DNA of 64,000 bases from NCBI GenBank assembly GCA_964492555.1, contig CAZBKQ010000009.1, forward strand, positions 6,902 through 70,901, written 5' to 3'. Shown one piece after another: positions 50,267 through 59,444 of this stretch (positions are counted from its first letter, which is position 1; each line of letters starts with the position of its first letter). The notes beneath the pieces were generated by a model. That model had not been told where the DNA came from. It saw only the letters and a list, made by a program, of their open reading frames with translations, and did no database searches. Source of the stretch: GCA-2709075 sp964492555. GTDB taxonomy: Bacteria > Pseudomonadota > Alphaproteobacteria > MPNO01 > UBA2964. Made by a program: the position numbers and the translations under genes.

Positions 50267-51283
50267 CTAAAACGGTTCTTCCAGCTTTTTCGCCATATCT
50301 TCGATATTTTCCGGCGGCCAGTCGACGATTTCCATTCCGAGATGCAGCCCCATATTGGTCAACACCTCCTTGATTTCGTTCAGCGATTTGCGGCCGAAAT
50401 TCGGCGTACGCAGCATTTCCTGTTCGGACTTCTGCACCAGATCGCCGATATAGATGATATTGTCGTTCTTCAGGCAATTCGCGGAACGAACGGACAATTC
50501 CAGTTCGTCGACCTTGCGCAGCAGGTTCTTGTTGAATTCCGGCTCCGCTTCTTCCGTGGTTTCCGCCGCGACGGTCGGTTCCTCGAAATTGATGAAGGTC
50601 TGGAGCTGGTCCTGCAGGATACGCGCGGAAAGCGCCACCGCATCTTCCGGCGTGATGGTGCCGTCGGTTTCAACATCGAGGATCAGCTTGTCATAGTCGG
50701 TAACCTGCCCAACGCGGGTATTATCCGACTTGAAAGCCACCCGGCGGACCGGGCTATAGATTGCGTCAATCGGAATAAGACCGATCGGCGAGTCCTCCGC
50801 CCGCATCGCGGCGGCGGGAACATACCCCTTACCCGTCGACACGGTCATTTCCATATTGATCTTGGTGCCGTCATCAAGCGTGCAAATCACCAGATCCGGA
50901 TCGACGATTTCGACATCATGACCCGCATCGATCATGCCGGCCGTAACCTCGCACGGGCCATTGGCGGTGAGGCTGATCCGGCGGGCTTCCGTACCGGAAT
51001 AGCGCAGCGCCAACGCCTTCAAATTAAGGACGATATCGGTCACGTCCTCGCGCACGCCCGGAATGGACGAGAATTCATGCAGTACGCCGTCAATCTGTAC
51101 GGCGGTTACCGCGGCGCCCTGCAGAGAGGACAGCAGCACGCGGCGGAGCGCGTTGCCCAACGTATTCGCGAAACCACGCTCCAGCGGCTCCACAACAATG
51201 GACGCGGAGCGGTTTTCATCCATGCCCGGTGTAACTTCGAGCTTGTTCGGCTTGATCAATTCCTGCCAGTTCTTCTGAATCAC
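50267..51283 (-). CDS. rpoA: DNA-directed RNA polymerase alpha subunit
   Basis: Assembles the polymerase core and contacts promoters and activators. It has 338 residues (E. coli 329). The N-terminal assembly domain carries EPLERGFANTLGNALRRVLLSSL, and the C-terminal domain has ELSVRSANCLKN and FGRKSLNEIKEVL for UP-element contact. The start is a GTG at 51283. Unlike E. coli there is no rpsD between rpsK and rpoA. Confidence 0.97.
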   Translation of the reverse strand: MIQKNWQELIKPNKLEVTPGMDENRSASIVVEPLERGFANTLGNALRRVLLSSLQGAAVTAVQIDGVLHEFSSIPGVREDVTDIVLNLKALALRYSGTEARRISLTANGPCEVTAGMIDAGHDVEIVDPDLVICTLDDGTKINMEMTVSTGKGYVPAAAMRAEDSPIGLIPIDAIYSPVRRVAFKSDNTRVGQVTDYDKLILDVETDGTITPEDAVALSARILQDQLQTFINFEEPTVAAETTEEAEPEFNKNLLRKVDELELSVRSANCLKNDNIIYIGDLVQKSEQEMLRTPNFGRKSLNEIKEVLTNMGLHLGMEIVDWPPENIEDMAKKLEEPF

Positions 51284-51366
51284 GGGTATGACCTCTTTAT
51301 TCGCCAGCCGGATAAACGGCTGTCATTTCATCAATTCCGGCGGCAATGCCCGCCGGCGCATAATTT

Positions 51367-51762
51367 CTAGACCCTGCGGCGCTTGCGCGGGCGGCAGCCA
51401 TTATGAGGGATCGGCGTCACATCCTTGATCGAGGTGATCGAGAACCCGACCGCACCGAGCGCGCGCAACGCGGATTCACGTCCTGAACCAGGGCCTTTCA
51501 CCAGCACATCAAGCGTCTTCATACCGTGCTCCATCGCCTTGCGCCCGGCATCTTCAGCCGCGATCTGTGCGGCATACGGGGTCGATTTGCGCGAACCCTT
51601 GAAGCCGGCCTGTCCTGCGGACGACCAGGCGATCGTATTCCCCTGGGCATCGGCGATGGTGATCATGGTGTTGTTGAATGTCGCATTCACGTGGGCGACG
51701 CCGGCGGTAATGTTTTTACGCTCACGGCGCCTGACACGGGAAGCGGTCGCTGCTTTTGCCAT
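51367..51762 (-). CDS. rpsK: 30S ribosomal protein S11
   Basis: Small-subunit platform protein near the decoding site. It has 131 residues (E. coli 129). HVNATFNNTMITIADAQGNTI and TPIPHNGCRPRKRRRV are diagnostic. It follows rpsM by 23 nt and precedes rpoA by 83 nt. Confidence 0.97.
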   Translation of the reverse strand: MAKAATASRVRRRERKNITAGVAHVNATFNNTMITIADAQGNTIAWSSAGQAGFKGSRKSTPYAAQIAAEDAGRKAMEHGMKTLDVLVKGPGSGRESALRALGAVGFSITSIKDVTPIPHNGCRPRKRRRV

Positions 51763-51785
51763 AATATTCTTTCCTTACCGCCTGA

Positions 51786-52148
51786 TTACTTCTTGCCGGT
51801 GATCGGACGCGCCCGGCCCTTGCGGGTGCGCGCGTTGGTATGGGTGCGTTGTCCGCGAACCGGCATGCCGCGGCGGTGCCGCAAACCGCGATAGCAGCCA
51901 AGGTCCATCAACCGCTTGATGTTCATCGCCACATCACGGCGCAGTTCGCCCTCGATCCGGTAATCGGCGTCGATCAGATCACGGATACGCCCAAGTTCGT
52001 CATCACTCAACGTGTCGATGCGAACAGTCATATCGACCCCGGTCGTTTCGCAGATCTTCTTCGCCGTGGTCTGTCCGATACCGTGGATATATGTCAGCGC
52101 AATCCAAGTCGGCTTATTCGGAAGGTTGACACCCGCTATACGCGCCAT
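51786..52148 (-). CDS. rpsM: 30S ribosomal protein S13
   Basis: Head protein contacting L5 and the P-site tRNA. It has 120 residues. MARIAGVNLPNKPTW, ALTYIHGIGQTTAKKI and the basic tail RGMPVRGQRTHTNARTRKG match the family. A 96-nt gap separates it from adk, the largest spacing in the cluster; an internal promoter there is possible but none is obvious. Confidence 0.97.
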   Translation of the reverse strand: MARIAGVNLPNKPTWIALTYIHGIGQTTAKKICETTGVDMTVRIDTLSDDELGRIRDLIDADYRIEGELRRDVAMNIKRLMDLGCYRGLRHRRGMPVRGQRTHTNARTRKGRARPITGKK

Positions 52149-52244
52149 GCCGAGTACTCCTCGTTTAGACGATAAACGTCCTGTTTTTCAGTTGGATTTT
52201 TCCGGGCCCAAAGGCCGGCGATTATAGAAATTTTCATGCTCAAG

Positions 52245-52901
52245 TCAACCTACGCCGTCGGAAATAACGTTTTCCAGTTCGCGGGTGACCGCATCGATAG
52301 ACGCCATCGCATCGATTGTCCTGAGCAAGCCCTTATCGCGGTAATACGGCAACAGCGGGGCGGTCTGCTTGTCATACGCCTCAAGCCGATTTCTTACCGT
52401 TTCCGCATTATCGTCCGAGCGCCGGTCGAATTCGGTGCCACCGCATTGGTCGCAAACCCCGTCCGTTTTCGGCTTTTTGAATTCATCATGATATCCCGCG
52501 CCGCAGGAACGGCAGCTATACCGGCCCGATATGCGACGAACCATCTCATCGGCATCCACCGCCATTTCGATCACGTGATCCAGAGCCATTCCCTTTTCGG
52601 CCAGCATGTCATCAAGCGCTTCCGCTTGCGCCAAAGTCCGCGGGCACCCATCAAGCACAAAACCATTGTCGCAATCGCTCTTCCCGATCCGTTCCGCAAT
52701 CATCCGGATGACGATGTCATCAGGAACAAGCGAGCCCGAATCCATCAAGGACTGTACTTGCTTGCCAAGATCGCTGCCTTCCGCGATTGCCGAGCGCAAC
52801 ATTTCACCTGTCGAAAGCTGTACCATCCCGCATCGCTGCTCCAGCACTTCCGACTGCGTTCCTTTGCCCGCACCGGGAGGACCGAGAAGAACAAGCCTCA
52901 T
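52245..52901 (-). CDS. adk: Adenylate kinase, zinc-LID type
   Basis: Interconverts ATP plus AMP and two ADP. It has 218 residues. Walker A is LLGPPGAGKGTQSE. The LID holds two Cys pairs (YSCRSCGAG and GVCDQCGG) that should bind zinc, as in Bacillus but unlike E. coli. The ATG overlaps the secY stop by 4 nt. The secY-adk-rpsM order is normal for alphaproteobacteria. Confidence 0.96.
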   Translation of the reverse strand: MRLVLLGPPGAGKGTQSEVLEQRCGMVQLSTGEMLRSAIAEGSDLGKQVQSLMDSGSLVPDDIVIRMIAERIGKSDCDNGFVLDGCPRTLAQAEALDDMLAEKGMALDHVIEMAVDADEMVRRISGRYSCRSCGAGYHDEFKKPKTDGVCDQCGGTEFDRRSDDNAETVRNRLEAYDKQTAPLLPYYRDKGLLRTIDAMASIDAVTRELENVISDGVG

Positions 52902-54241
52902 CCCCGCCGTCCCCTGATCCTTGTTTTTTTGATCAGGCCTTCATACTGGTGGGCCAGCAAATGGGACTGAACCTGCGCCACCGTGTCCATCGTCACCATG
53001 ACGACAATCAGCAGACTTGTGCCGCCGAAATAAAACGGCACCGAATATTTCGAAATCAGAATTTCCGGCAGGATACTGATCGCGACCAGATAAACCGCGC
53101 CGAGAACGGTAATCCGCGACAACACGTAGTCGAGATGCTTGGCCGTATTCGCACCCGGGCGAATCCCCGGAATAAAACCACCGTTCTGTTTCAGATTGTC
53201 GGCGGTTTCCGTCGGGTTGAAGACGACCGAGGTATAGAAGAACGCGAAAAACGCGATCAGAAGGGAATAGGTGATCAGATAAAACGGCTGACCGCGGCCA
53301 AGATAGGCAACGGCGGTGTTCAGCCATTCCGGCCCCTGCCCCGCCGAAAATCCGGCAATGGTGATCGGCAATAACAACAGTGAGCTGGCGAAAATTGGCG
53401 GAATAACGCCGGCGGTGTTGATCTTCAACGGCAAATGCGAACTTTCGCCGCCGAACATACGGTTACCCACCTGTCGCTTGGGGTATTGGACGACAAGCCG
53501 TCTCTGCGCGCGCTCCACATAAACGATCAGGGCGATGACGCCAACGGCCATGGCAATCAGGAAAATGATAAAGGCGGCCGAGAGCGAACCGGTGCGGCCA
53601 AGTTCCAGCGTCCCGACCAATGCGGAAGGCAGGTTCGCGACGATACCCGCGAAGATAATCAGAGAGATGCCGTTCCCGACGCCACGCGACGTAATCTGTT
53701 CACCGAGCCACATCAGGAACATTGTGCCGCCGACAAGGGTAACCACTGTGGTAAAGCGGAAAAACAACCCCGGATCGATGACTGCGGATCCCTGCGACCC
53801 CGTCGTTCCCTCAAGCCCGACGGAAATGCCGTATCCTTGCAGTGCCGCCAGGAAAACCGTGCCGTAACGGGTATATTGCGTGATTTTCCGCTGACCGGCC
53901 GCGCCTTCTTTCTTGAGCTGGGCAAAATACGGGGACACGGCGGTCATCAACTGCATGATAATCGCCGAGGAAATATAGGGCATGATGCCGAGCGCAAAGA
54001 TCGTCATGCGGCTGAACGCGCCACCCGCAAACATGTCGAAAACGGCCAGAAGACCGCCCGCCTGGCTCTGGAAAATATCGGACAAAATCGCCGGGTCGAT
54101 CCCCGGCAAGGGGATATAGGTACCCAGCCGGTAAACGATCAACGCCCCGAGCGTAAACCACAGCCGCTTTTTGAGTTCGGTTGCCTTACCGATCTGGCCG
54201 AAATTGATATGCGCTGCGAGTTGTTCGGCGGCTGAAGCCAT
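52898..54241 (-). CDS. secY: Protein translocase subunit SecY
   Basis: Channel-forming subunit of the general secretion translocon. It has 447 residues (E. coli 443) and ten membrane segments. FTLGALIVYRLGTYIPLPGID starts TM1, the plug region follows, and the C-terminal cytoplasmic part reads PEILISKYSVPFYFGGTSLLIVVMVTMD. It overlaps adk by 4 nt. Confidence 0.97.
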   Translation of the reverse strand: MASAAEQLAAHINFGQIGKATELKKRLWFTLGALIVYRLGTYIPLPGIDPAILSDIFQSQAGGLLAVFDMFAGGAFSRMTIFALGIMPYISSAIIMQLMTAVSPYFAQLKKEGAAGQRKITQYTRYGTVFLAALQGYGISVGLEGTTGSQGSAVIDPGLFFRFTTVVTLVGGTMFLMWLGEQITSRGVGNGISLIIFAGIVANLPSALVGTLELGRTGSLSAAFIIFLIAMAVGVIALIVYVERAQRRLVVQYPKRQVGNRMFGGESSHLPLKINTAGVIPPIFASSLLLLPITIAGFSAGQGPEWLNTAVAYLGRGQPFYLITYSLLIAFFAFFYTSVVFNPTETADNLKQNGGFIPGIRPGANTAKHLDYVLSRITVLGAVYLVAISILPEILISKYSVPFYFGGTSLLIVVMVTMDTVAQVQSHLLAHQYEGLIKKTRIRGRRG

Positions 54242-54262
54242 AAGCGGGGTCCTTGTTGGCCG

Positions 54263-54760
54263 TTAATCCGCCGGCGCTTCTTCAGCCGGCTTTGCCTTCG
54301 CCTGAACAGCGATAACAACCGATCCACCCGCCTTTTCGACGGCGGCGACGGCCGCCTTGGATGCGCCGGCAACCTCTACAGTAACCTTGGCATTGAGTTC
54401 GCCCTTCGCAAGGAGGCGGACGCCATCTCGCGGAGTTTTGATCAGACCGGCTTCGCGCATCGCGGCAACATCGACGGTTTTCGACGGGTCGATCTTACCG
54501 GCGTCAATCGCGGCCTGCAGACGGCCCAGATTTACTTCGCGGAAATCCTTACGGAAAATATTGTTGAAACCGCGTTTCGGCAAACGCCGGTAAAGCGGCA
54601 TCTGACCGCCCTCGAAACCGGCCAATGCCACACCGGACCGGGATTTTTGTCCCTTTTGCCCCTTGCCCGCGGTTTTACCCAAACCAGAGGACGGCCCACG
54701 TCCGACCCGCTTGCGCGCCTTCCGGGAACCCTTGTTTTCCGCAATCTCGTTCAACTTCAT
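54263..54760 (-). CDS. rplO: 50S ribosomal protein L15
   Basis: Large-subunit assembly protein. It has 165 residues (E. coli 144), extended by an Ala/Lys/Glu tail (AKAKPAEEAPAD). RKRVGRGPSSGLGKTAGKGQKGQKSRSG and EGGQMPLYRRLPKRGF are typical. It lies 21 nt before secY. Confidence 0.97.
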   Translation of the reverse strand: MKLNEIAENKGSRKARKRVGRGPSSGLGKTAGKGQKGQKSRSGVALAGFEGGQMPLYRRLPKRGFNNIFRKDFREVNLGRLQAAIDAGKIDPSKTVDVAAMREAGLIKTPRDGVRLLAKGELNAKVTVEVAGASKAAVAAVEKAGGSVVIAVQAKAKPAEEAPAD

Positions 54761-54807
54761 GATATATACTCCTGCCCGGTCGCCATTTCAGGCGGCTCGG
54801 ACGGCAT

Positions 54808-54996
54808 TCATACGTTTTCTTCGACCTCGACGAGGTGGCTGACCTTGTTGATCATTCCGCGTACCGCGGGCGTGTCTTCAAGTTCCTTTGACCGGTGCAG
54901 CTTATTCAGCCCCAGACCGATAAGGGTCTGCCGCTGATCCGCCTTGCGCCCGATAGGGCTGCGCACCTGGGTTACCCTGATTCTTCCGTCAGCCAT
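54808..54996 (-). CDS. rpmD: 50S ribosomal protein L30
   Basis: A 62-residue protein (E. coli 59). RVTQVRSPIGRKADQRQTLIGLGL and GMINKVSHLVEVEE are diagnostic. The ATG at 54996 overlaps the rpsE 3' end by 8 nt; the longer frame to 55116 is rpsE read out of frame. Confidence 0.96.
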   Translation of the reverse strand: MADGRIRVTQVRSPIGRKADQRQTLIGLGLNKLHRSKELEDTPAVRGMINKVSHLVEVEENV

Positions 54997-55585
54997 CGAC
55001 CGCTTCCTTCTGCTCTGCCGGTTCGACGTTGCTCGAACGCGCCGGCAGAATTTCCGAAACCTTCTTGCCCCGGCGCGTCGCCACGGCACGCGGCGATTGC
55101 AGCCGCTGCAACGCATCCATCGTCGCCTTGATCATATTGTACGGGTTCTGGGTTCCGTTCGATTTCGCGACGACATCCTGAACACCGAGAGATTCGAAAA
55201 CGGCGCGCATCGGGCCACCCGCGATGATGCCGGTACCCGGAGGCGCCGCGCGGCAGACCACCTTTCCGGCCCCGAAACGGCCCTTTACGTCATGGTGCAG
55301 CGTGCGGCCTTCGCGCAGCGGTATACGCACCATGCGCGACTTGGCCTGTTCCGTTGCCTTGCGGATTGCTTCCGGCACCTCTCGCGCCTTGCCGGAACCG
55401 AATCCGACGCGGCCCTTGGCATCACCCACCACAACCAGTGCGGCAAAACCGAACCGCTTGCCGCCCTTGACCACCTTGGCCACGCGATTGATGTGGACAA
55501 GCTTGTCGACCAGATCGTCGCCATCGCCACGTCCGTCGCGATTGCGGCGATCTCTCTGCTGTCCGCCTTCCGGTCCTCTTGCCAT
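54989..55585 (-). CDS. rpsE: 30S ribosomal protein S5
   Basis: Decoding-accuracy protein lining the mRNA entry. It has 198 residues (E. coli 167), with an N-terminal Arg/Asp-rich extension (GGQQRDRRNRDGRGDGDDL) and a longer C-terminus. VNRVAKVVKGGKR appears as INRVAKVVKGGKRFGF; GTGIIAGGPMRAVFESLGV also matches. Confidence 0.97.
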   Translation of the reverse strand: MARGPEGGQQRDRRNRDGRGDGDDLVDKLVHINRVAKVVKGGKRFGFAALVVVGDAKGRVGFGSGKAREVPEAIRKATEQAKSRMVRIPLREGRTLHHDVKGRFGAGKVVCRAAPPGTGIIAGGPMRAVFESLGVQDVVAKSNGTQNPYNMIKATMDALQRLQSPRAVATRRGKKVSEILPARSSNVEPAEQKEAVDG

Positions 55586-55597
55586 AAACCCGTCTCC

Positions 55598-55960
55598 CTA
55601 AAACTTCAGACCGGCTTCGCGAGCCGCATCGGCGAGCGCTTTGACGCGCCCGTGAAATAAATAGCTGCCGCGGTCGAAATAGACCTGACCGACGCCCTTT
55701 TCGGCGGCGCGTTCGGCAACCAGCTTACCAACCGCGACGGCCGCATCCGTGCTGGAACCGGACTTCGTCACGCCTTTGACCGCCTCATCAAGCGTAGATG
55801 CCGCGGCGACGGTCAGCCCCGCTCGGTCATCAATGACCTGGGCATAGATATTTTTATTCGAGCGGAAAACCGAGAGGCGCAACCTGTCGCCTGCGGTCTT
55901 CTTGACCCGCGTCCTCTGGCGCATACGGCGCCGTTCGCGCAATTTGTTCGTTTTAAGCAT
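55598..55960 (-). CDS. rplR: 50S ribosomal protein L18
   Basis: 5S rRNA-binding protein of 120 residues (E. coli 117). RLSVFRSNKNIYAQVIDD and VYFDRGSYLFHGRVKALADAAREAGL are family marks. Twelve nt separate it from rpsE, six from rplF. Confidence 0.97.
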   Translation of the reverse strand: MLKTNKLRERRRMRQRTRVKKTAGDRLRLSVFRSNKNIYAQVIDDRAGLTVAAASTLDEAVKGVTKSGSSTDAAVAVGKLVAERAAEKGVGQVYFDRGSYLFHGRVKALADAAREAGLKF

Positions 55961-55966
55961 GGCCGC

Positions 55967-56500
55967 CTACTTCTTCTTGCCTTCCTTGCGCAAAATATAT
56001 TCATCCGCATAACGCACGCCCTTCCCCTTATAGGGTTCGGGCGGCCGCAACGCGCGGATCTGGGAAGCGATGTGACCGACCTTTTGCTTGTCGGCACCGC
56101 TGATTGCAATCGCCGTCGGACGTTCACACGCCATATTGATTCCCTCGGGAATCGGGAACTGAATTTCATGGCTGTAACCGAGCTGCAGCACCAGGTTCTT
56201 GCCCTGTACCGCGGCGCGATAACCGACACCGGTGATCTCCATGTTTACCGTGAAACCTTCGCTGACACCGGTCACGATATTCTGAACCAGGCTGCGGGAG
56301 GTCCCCCACATGGTCCGGGCGCGCTTTGACTTATCACGCGGCGCAACCTTCAATTCATCACCTTCGCGGTCGATCGAAATTTCGTCGACCAGTGTCACGC
56401 TCAATTCACCGAGCTTGCCCTTCGCCGTGACGACCTGGCCGGCGATGTTGACATCGACGCCGGACGGCACGGAAACGGGATTTTGTCCAATTCTCGACAT
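55967..56500 (-). CDS. rplF: 50S ribosomal protein L6
   Basis: A 177-residue protein near the factor-binding site, exactly the E. coli length. MSRIGQNPVSVPSGVDV starts it and LRPPEPYKGKGVRYADE ends it, both characteristic. Confidence 0.97.
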   Translation of the reverse strand: MSRIGQNPVSVPSGVDVNIAGQVVTAKGKLGELSVTLVDEISIDREGDELKVAPRDKSKRARTMWGTSRSLVQNIVTGVSEGFTVNMEITGVGYRAAVQGKNLVLQLGYSHEIQFPIPEGINMACERPTAIAISGADKQKVGHIASQIRALRPPEPYKGKGVRYADEYILRKEGKKK

Positions 56501-56509
56501 CGCGCGCTC

Positions 56510-56914
56510 CTAGAACACCGTACACAGAACTTCGCCGCCGACATTCTGGGCGCGCGCTTCGGCATCCGAAAGGACGCCCCGCGGCGTCGACAGGATGGAA
56601 ATACCCAGCCCGTTATACACCGGCGACAGTTCTTTGATCTTCGAATAGACACGGCGGCCCGGACGGGAAACACGATGGATTTCGCGGATTACCGGTTCGC
56701 CCTCATGGTATTTAAGCTCGATCCGAACGGTCGACTGATCGCGTTTGCCTTCGATGTCTTCGACCGAATAACCACGGATATAGCCTTCCCGTTGCAGCGC
56801 ATCGAGAACATTTACCCGCAATTTGGAGCTCGGGCTCTCGACAACGGACTTCGAGGTCCGTTGGCCGTTACGAATACGGGTGAGCAAATCGCTCAGGGGA
56901 TCTGTCATCGTCAT
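56510..56914 (-). CDS. rpsH: 30S ribosomal protein S8
   Basis: 16S rRNA central-domain binder and, in E. coli, translational repressor of the spc genes. It has 134 residues. DPLSDLLTRIRNGQ and GLGISILSTPRGVLSDAEAR match. The ATG at 56914 has GAGGAG upstream; a second ATG two codons on is possible. Confidence 0.97.
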   Translation of the reverse strand: MTMTDPLSDLLTRIRNGQRTSKSVVESPSSKLRVNVLDALQREGYIRGYSVEDIEGKRDQSTVRIELKYHEGEPVIREIHRVSRPGRRVYSKIKELSPVYNGLGISILSTPRGVLSDAEARAQNVGGEVLCTVF

Positions 56915-56927
56915 TTACGCGTTCTCC

Positions 56928-57233
56928 TCACCAGCTCGACTTCGTCATGCCGGGGATCAGCCCCTGCGACGCCATTTCACGCAACGCAATGCGGGACAGT
57001 CGGAATTTCCGGTAATAGGCGCGCGGCCGGCCCGAGAGCTCACACCGGTTGCGGACCCGCACCGGAGAAGAATTCCGGGGTAATTCCGCGAGCTTCAGAC
57101 GGGCGGCAAAACGCTCTTCGGCAGGCAGCGATTTGTTGTTCGCGATTGCCTTGAGCGCGGCCCGGCGGTTGGCGTACTTCTTCGCCATCCGCATCCGCTT
57201 GCGGTTCGTTTCAACTGCGCTTTTCTTAGCCAT
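56928..57233 (-). CDS. rpsN: 30S ribosomal protein S14 (zinc-free form)
   Basis: A 101-residue S14 lacking the CxxC pairs, as in E. coli. NRCELSGRPRAYYRKFRLSRI and LREMASQGLIPGMTKSSW are diagnostic. It lies between rplE and rpsH. Confidence 0.97.
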   Translation of the reverse strand: MAKKSAVETNRKRMRMAKKYANRRAALKAIANNKSLPAEERFAARLKLAELPRNSSPVRVRNRCELSGRPRAYYRKFRLSRIALREMASQGLIPGMTKSSW

Positions 57234-57256
57234 GCGAGTCCTCCGAGACCCTTCAA

Positions 57257-57793
57257 TCAGTTAATCGGCATATTAAAGCCCTTGAGCAGGGCTTTTGCTT
57301 CCTGGTCGGTGTTCGCGGACGTGACGAATATGATATCCATCCCCCGCATTTCATCGACCTGATCGTAATCGATCTCTGGAAACACGATCTGTTCCCGAAG
57401 ACCCATCGCGTAATTACCGCGGCCGTCAAAGCTGCGGCCCGGCAAACCCCGGAAATCGCGTACCTGCGGCAACGCGATATTCACCAGGCGGTCCATAAAT
57501 TCGTACATGCGGTCGCGCCGCAGCGTGACCTTGCAACCGATCGGCATGCCCTCGCGCAACTTGAACGTCGCGACGGATTTCTTTGCCTTGACCACGACCG
57601 GTTTCTGGCCGGAAATCAACGAAAGTTCGTTCTGCGCGGCATCAATCTTTTTGGAATCGTTGACCGCTTCGCCAACACCCATGTTGATGACGATTTTTTC
57701 CAGCTTCGGGATCTGCATCTGGTTCGAATAGCCGAACTCCTCCTGCAGCTTGCCGCGAAGCGTTTCCTTGTAAAAGTCAAACAGGCGCGCCAT
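57257..57793 (-). CDS. rplE: 50S ribosomal protein L5
   Basis: 5S rRNA-binding protein contacting S13. The ATG at 57793 (MARLFDFYKE) gives 178 residues, one fewer than E. coli. KIVINMGVGEA and LREGMPIGCKVTLRRDRMYEF match. The longer frame to 57811 would overlap rplX. Confidence 0.97.
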   Translation of the reverse strand: MARLFDFYKETLRGKLQEEFGYSNQMQIPKLEKIVINMGVGEAVNDSKKIDAAQNELSLISGQKPVVVKAKKSVATFKLREGMPIGCKVTLRRDRMYEFMDRLVNIALPQVRDFRGLPGRSFDGRGNYAMGLREQIVFPEIDYDQVDEMRGMDIIFVTSANTDQEAKALLKGFNMPIN

Positions 57794-57803
57794 CAGCCTA
57801 GCC

Positions 57804-58130
57804 TCAATCAATCATTTCGCCGGACCGTTTCGCGAAACGGACCTTGCGGTTGTCTTCAAGAACCTTGAAACCGACGCGGGTCGGCTTGCCGTCATCGGGA
57901 TCCGCGTGCGAGATATTGGACACATGGATCGGCGATTCCTTTTCGATAATTCCGCCAGGATTGGTCTGCGACGGACGCGTGTGACGCTTAACCACATTCA
58001 CGCCCTGCACGATCACGCGGCCTTCTTCCGGCATAACCCTCAGAATGCTGCCGGACTTACCCTTGTCGCGACCGGTAATGACGGTGACGTCATCGCCCTT
58101 GCGGAATTTTTTTACGATCTTGTTCGTCAT
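57804..58130 (-). CDS. rplX: 50S ribosomal protein L24
   Basis: Early assembly initiator of the large subunit, 108 residues (E. coli 104). The KOW motif is GDDVTVITGRDKGKSGSILRV; QGVNVVKRHTRPSQTNPGGI follows. Confidence 0.97.
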   Translation of the reverse strand: MTNKIVKKFRKGDDVTVITGRDKGKSGSILRVMPEEGRVIVQGVNVVKRHTRPSQTNPGGIIEKESPIHVSNISHADPDDGKPTRVGFKVLEDNRKVRFAKRSGEMID

Positions 58131-58143
58131 GATCCCCGCCCCC

Positions 58144-58512
58144 TCAGAGCACTTCCGGCGCCAGAGAGATGATTTTCATATAGGCCCGGTTGCGCAGCTC
58201 GCGCGTGACCGGGCCGAAGATGCGGGTGCCGATGGGCTCGCCCGCATTATTGATCAGAACCGCCGCGTTCCGGTCGAACCGGATCGCGGAACCGTCGGCC
58301 CGCTGAATTTCCTTGGCGGTGCGCACGACGACCGCCTTATGAATGTCGCCTTTTTTCACACGGCCGCGCGGAATGGCTTCCTTGACCGAAACAACGATCA
58401 CGTCGCCAACCGAAGCGGTGCGCCGGCGGCTGCCGCCGAGCACACGAATGCATTGTACGGAGCGGGCGCCCGAATTATCCGCGACTTCGAGTTTTGTCTG
58501 AACCTGAATCAT
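58144..58512 (-). CDS. rplN: 50S ribosomal protein L14
   Basis: A 122-residue intersubunit-bridge protein. MIQVQTKLEVADNSGARSVQCIRVLGG and AVLINNAGEPIGTRIFGPV are characteristic; length is within one residue of E. coli. Confidence 0.97.
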   Translation of the reverse strand: MIQVQTKLEVADNSGARSVQCIRVLGGSRRRTASVGDVIVVSVKEAIPRGRVKKGDIHKAVVVRTAKEIQRADGSAIRFDRNAAVLINNAGEPIGTRIFGPVTRELRNRAYMKIISLAPEVL

Positions 58513-58534
58513 ATCCTACATATCGGCCCACGGG

Positions 58535-58771
58535 TTATTCACCCTCGGCCAGAACCTCCCAGCGCTTTGACTTCGATACCGGGCGGCACTCACGGATACG
58601 CACCGTGTCACCTACCTTGAAGCGGTTTTCGGGATCATGCGCCGCGTATTTCTTCGACTGGCGAATGAACTTCCCATAGATCGGATGCTTGACCCGGCGT
58701 TCGACCTTCACCGAAATGGTGCGGTCCGCCTTGTCGGAAACAACGATCCCCTGCAATACCCGTTTTGGCAT
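58535..58771 (-). CDS. rpsQ: 30S ribosomal protein S17
   Basis: A 78-residue primary 16S-binding protein (E. coli 84). GIVVSDKADRTISVKVERRVKHP and GDTVRIRECRPVSKSKRW match the OB-fold family. Confidence 0.97.
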   Translation of the reverse strand: MPKRVLQGIVVSDKADRTISVKVERRVKHPIYGKFIRQSKKYAAHDPENRFKVGDTVRIRECRPVSKSKRWEVLAEGE

Positions 58772-58774
58772 GGC

Positions 58775-58978
58775 TTATCCTTGCTTTTCCGTGCGCTGTT
58801 TTTCGTTCAGCACGGTCCTGATACGCGCGATATCGCGCTTTACTTCTCGCACGCGCGCCGTTCCCTCCAACTGCCCGCTCGCCTGCTGAAACCGCAGATT
58901 CAGCGATTCCTTCTTGAGCGCGACCAGCTGGTCCTTCAATTGGTCCTCTGTCTGGACCCGAAGATCTGTTGCCTTCAT
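58775..58978 (-). CDS. rpmC: 50S ribosomal protein L29
   Basis: A 67-residue exit-tunnel protein (E. coli 63). LVALKKESLNLRFQQASGQLEGT and RDIARIRTVLNEK are typical. Three nt before rpsQ. Confidence 0.96.
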   Translation of the reverse strand: MKATDLRVQTEDQLKDQLVALKKESLNLRFQQASGQLEGTARVREVKRDIARIRTVLNEKQRTEKQG

Positions 58979-58988
58979 CGTTCTACCC

Positions 58989-59405
58989 TTACTCTGCCCC
59001 GACCCGCTTCACGACCCGGGTACGGATCGGCAGCTTGGCGGCAGCCAGCGCCAGCGCGACACGCGCGGTTTCTTCATTGACGCCATCAACCTCAAACATG
59101 ATGCGTCCGGGCTTTACGCGGCAGGCCCAATATTCCGGCGCGCCCTTGCCCTTACCCTGGCGGACTTCAGCCGGTTTCTGGGAAACCGGCACATCCGGGA
59201 AAATGCGAATCCAAACGCGGCCAGCGCGCTTCATATGCCGCGTGATCGCGCGGCGCGACGCTTCAATCTGGCGCGCGGTAATGCGGCCCGGCGATTGCGC
59301 TTTCAGCCCGAAGGAACCGAAATTGAGATCGGTGCCACCCTTGGCGTTGCCGTGAATGCGGCCTTTATGCGCTTTGCGGAACTTTGTTCTCTTGGGCGCC
59401 AGCAT
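58989..59405 (-). CDS. rplP: 50S ribosomal protein L16
   Basis: A 138-residue protein at the A-site tRNA elbow. It begins MLAPKRTKFRKAHKGRIHG; RQIEASRRAITRHMKRAGRVWIRIFPD is diagnostic. A 39-nt gap follows rpsC. Confidence 0.97.
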   Translation of the reverse strand: MLAPKRTKFRKAHKGRIHGNAKGGTDLNFGSFGLKAQSPGRITARQIEASRRAITRHMKRAGRVWIRIFPDVPVSQKPAEVRQGKGKGAPEYWACRVKPGRIMFEVDGVNEETARVALALAAAKLPIRTRVVKRVGAE

Positions 59406-59444
59406 GGTTTCTTGCCTTTCCTACTCGATCCGTAACACGGTCCC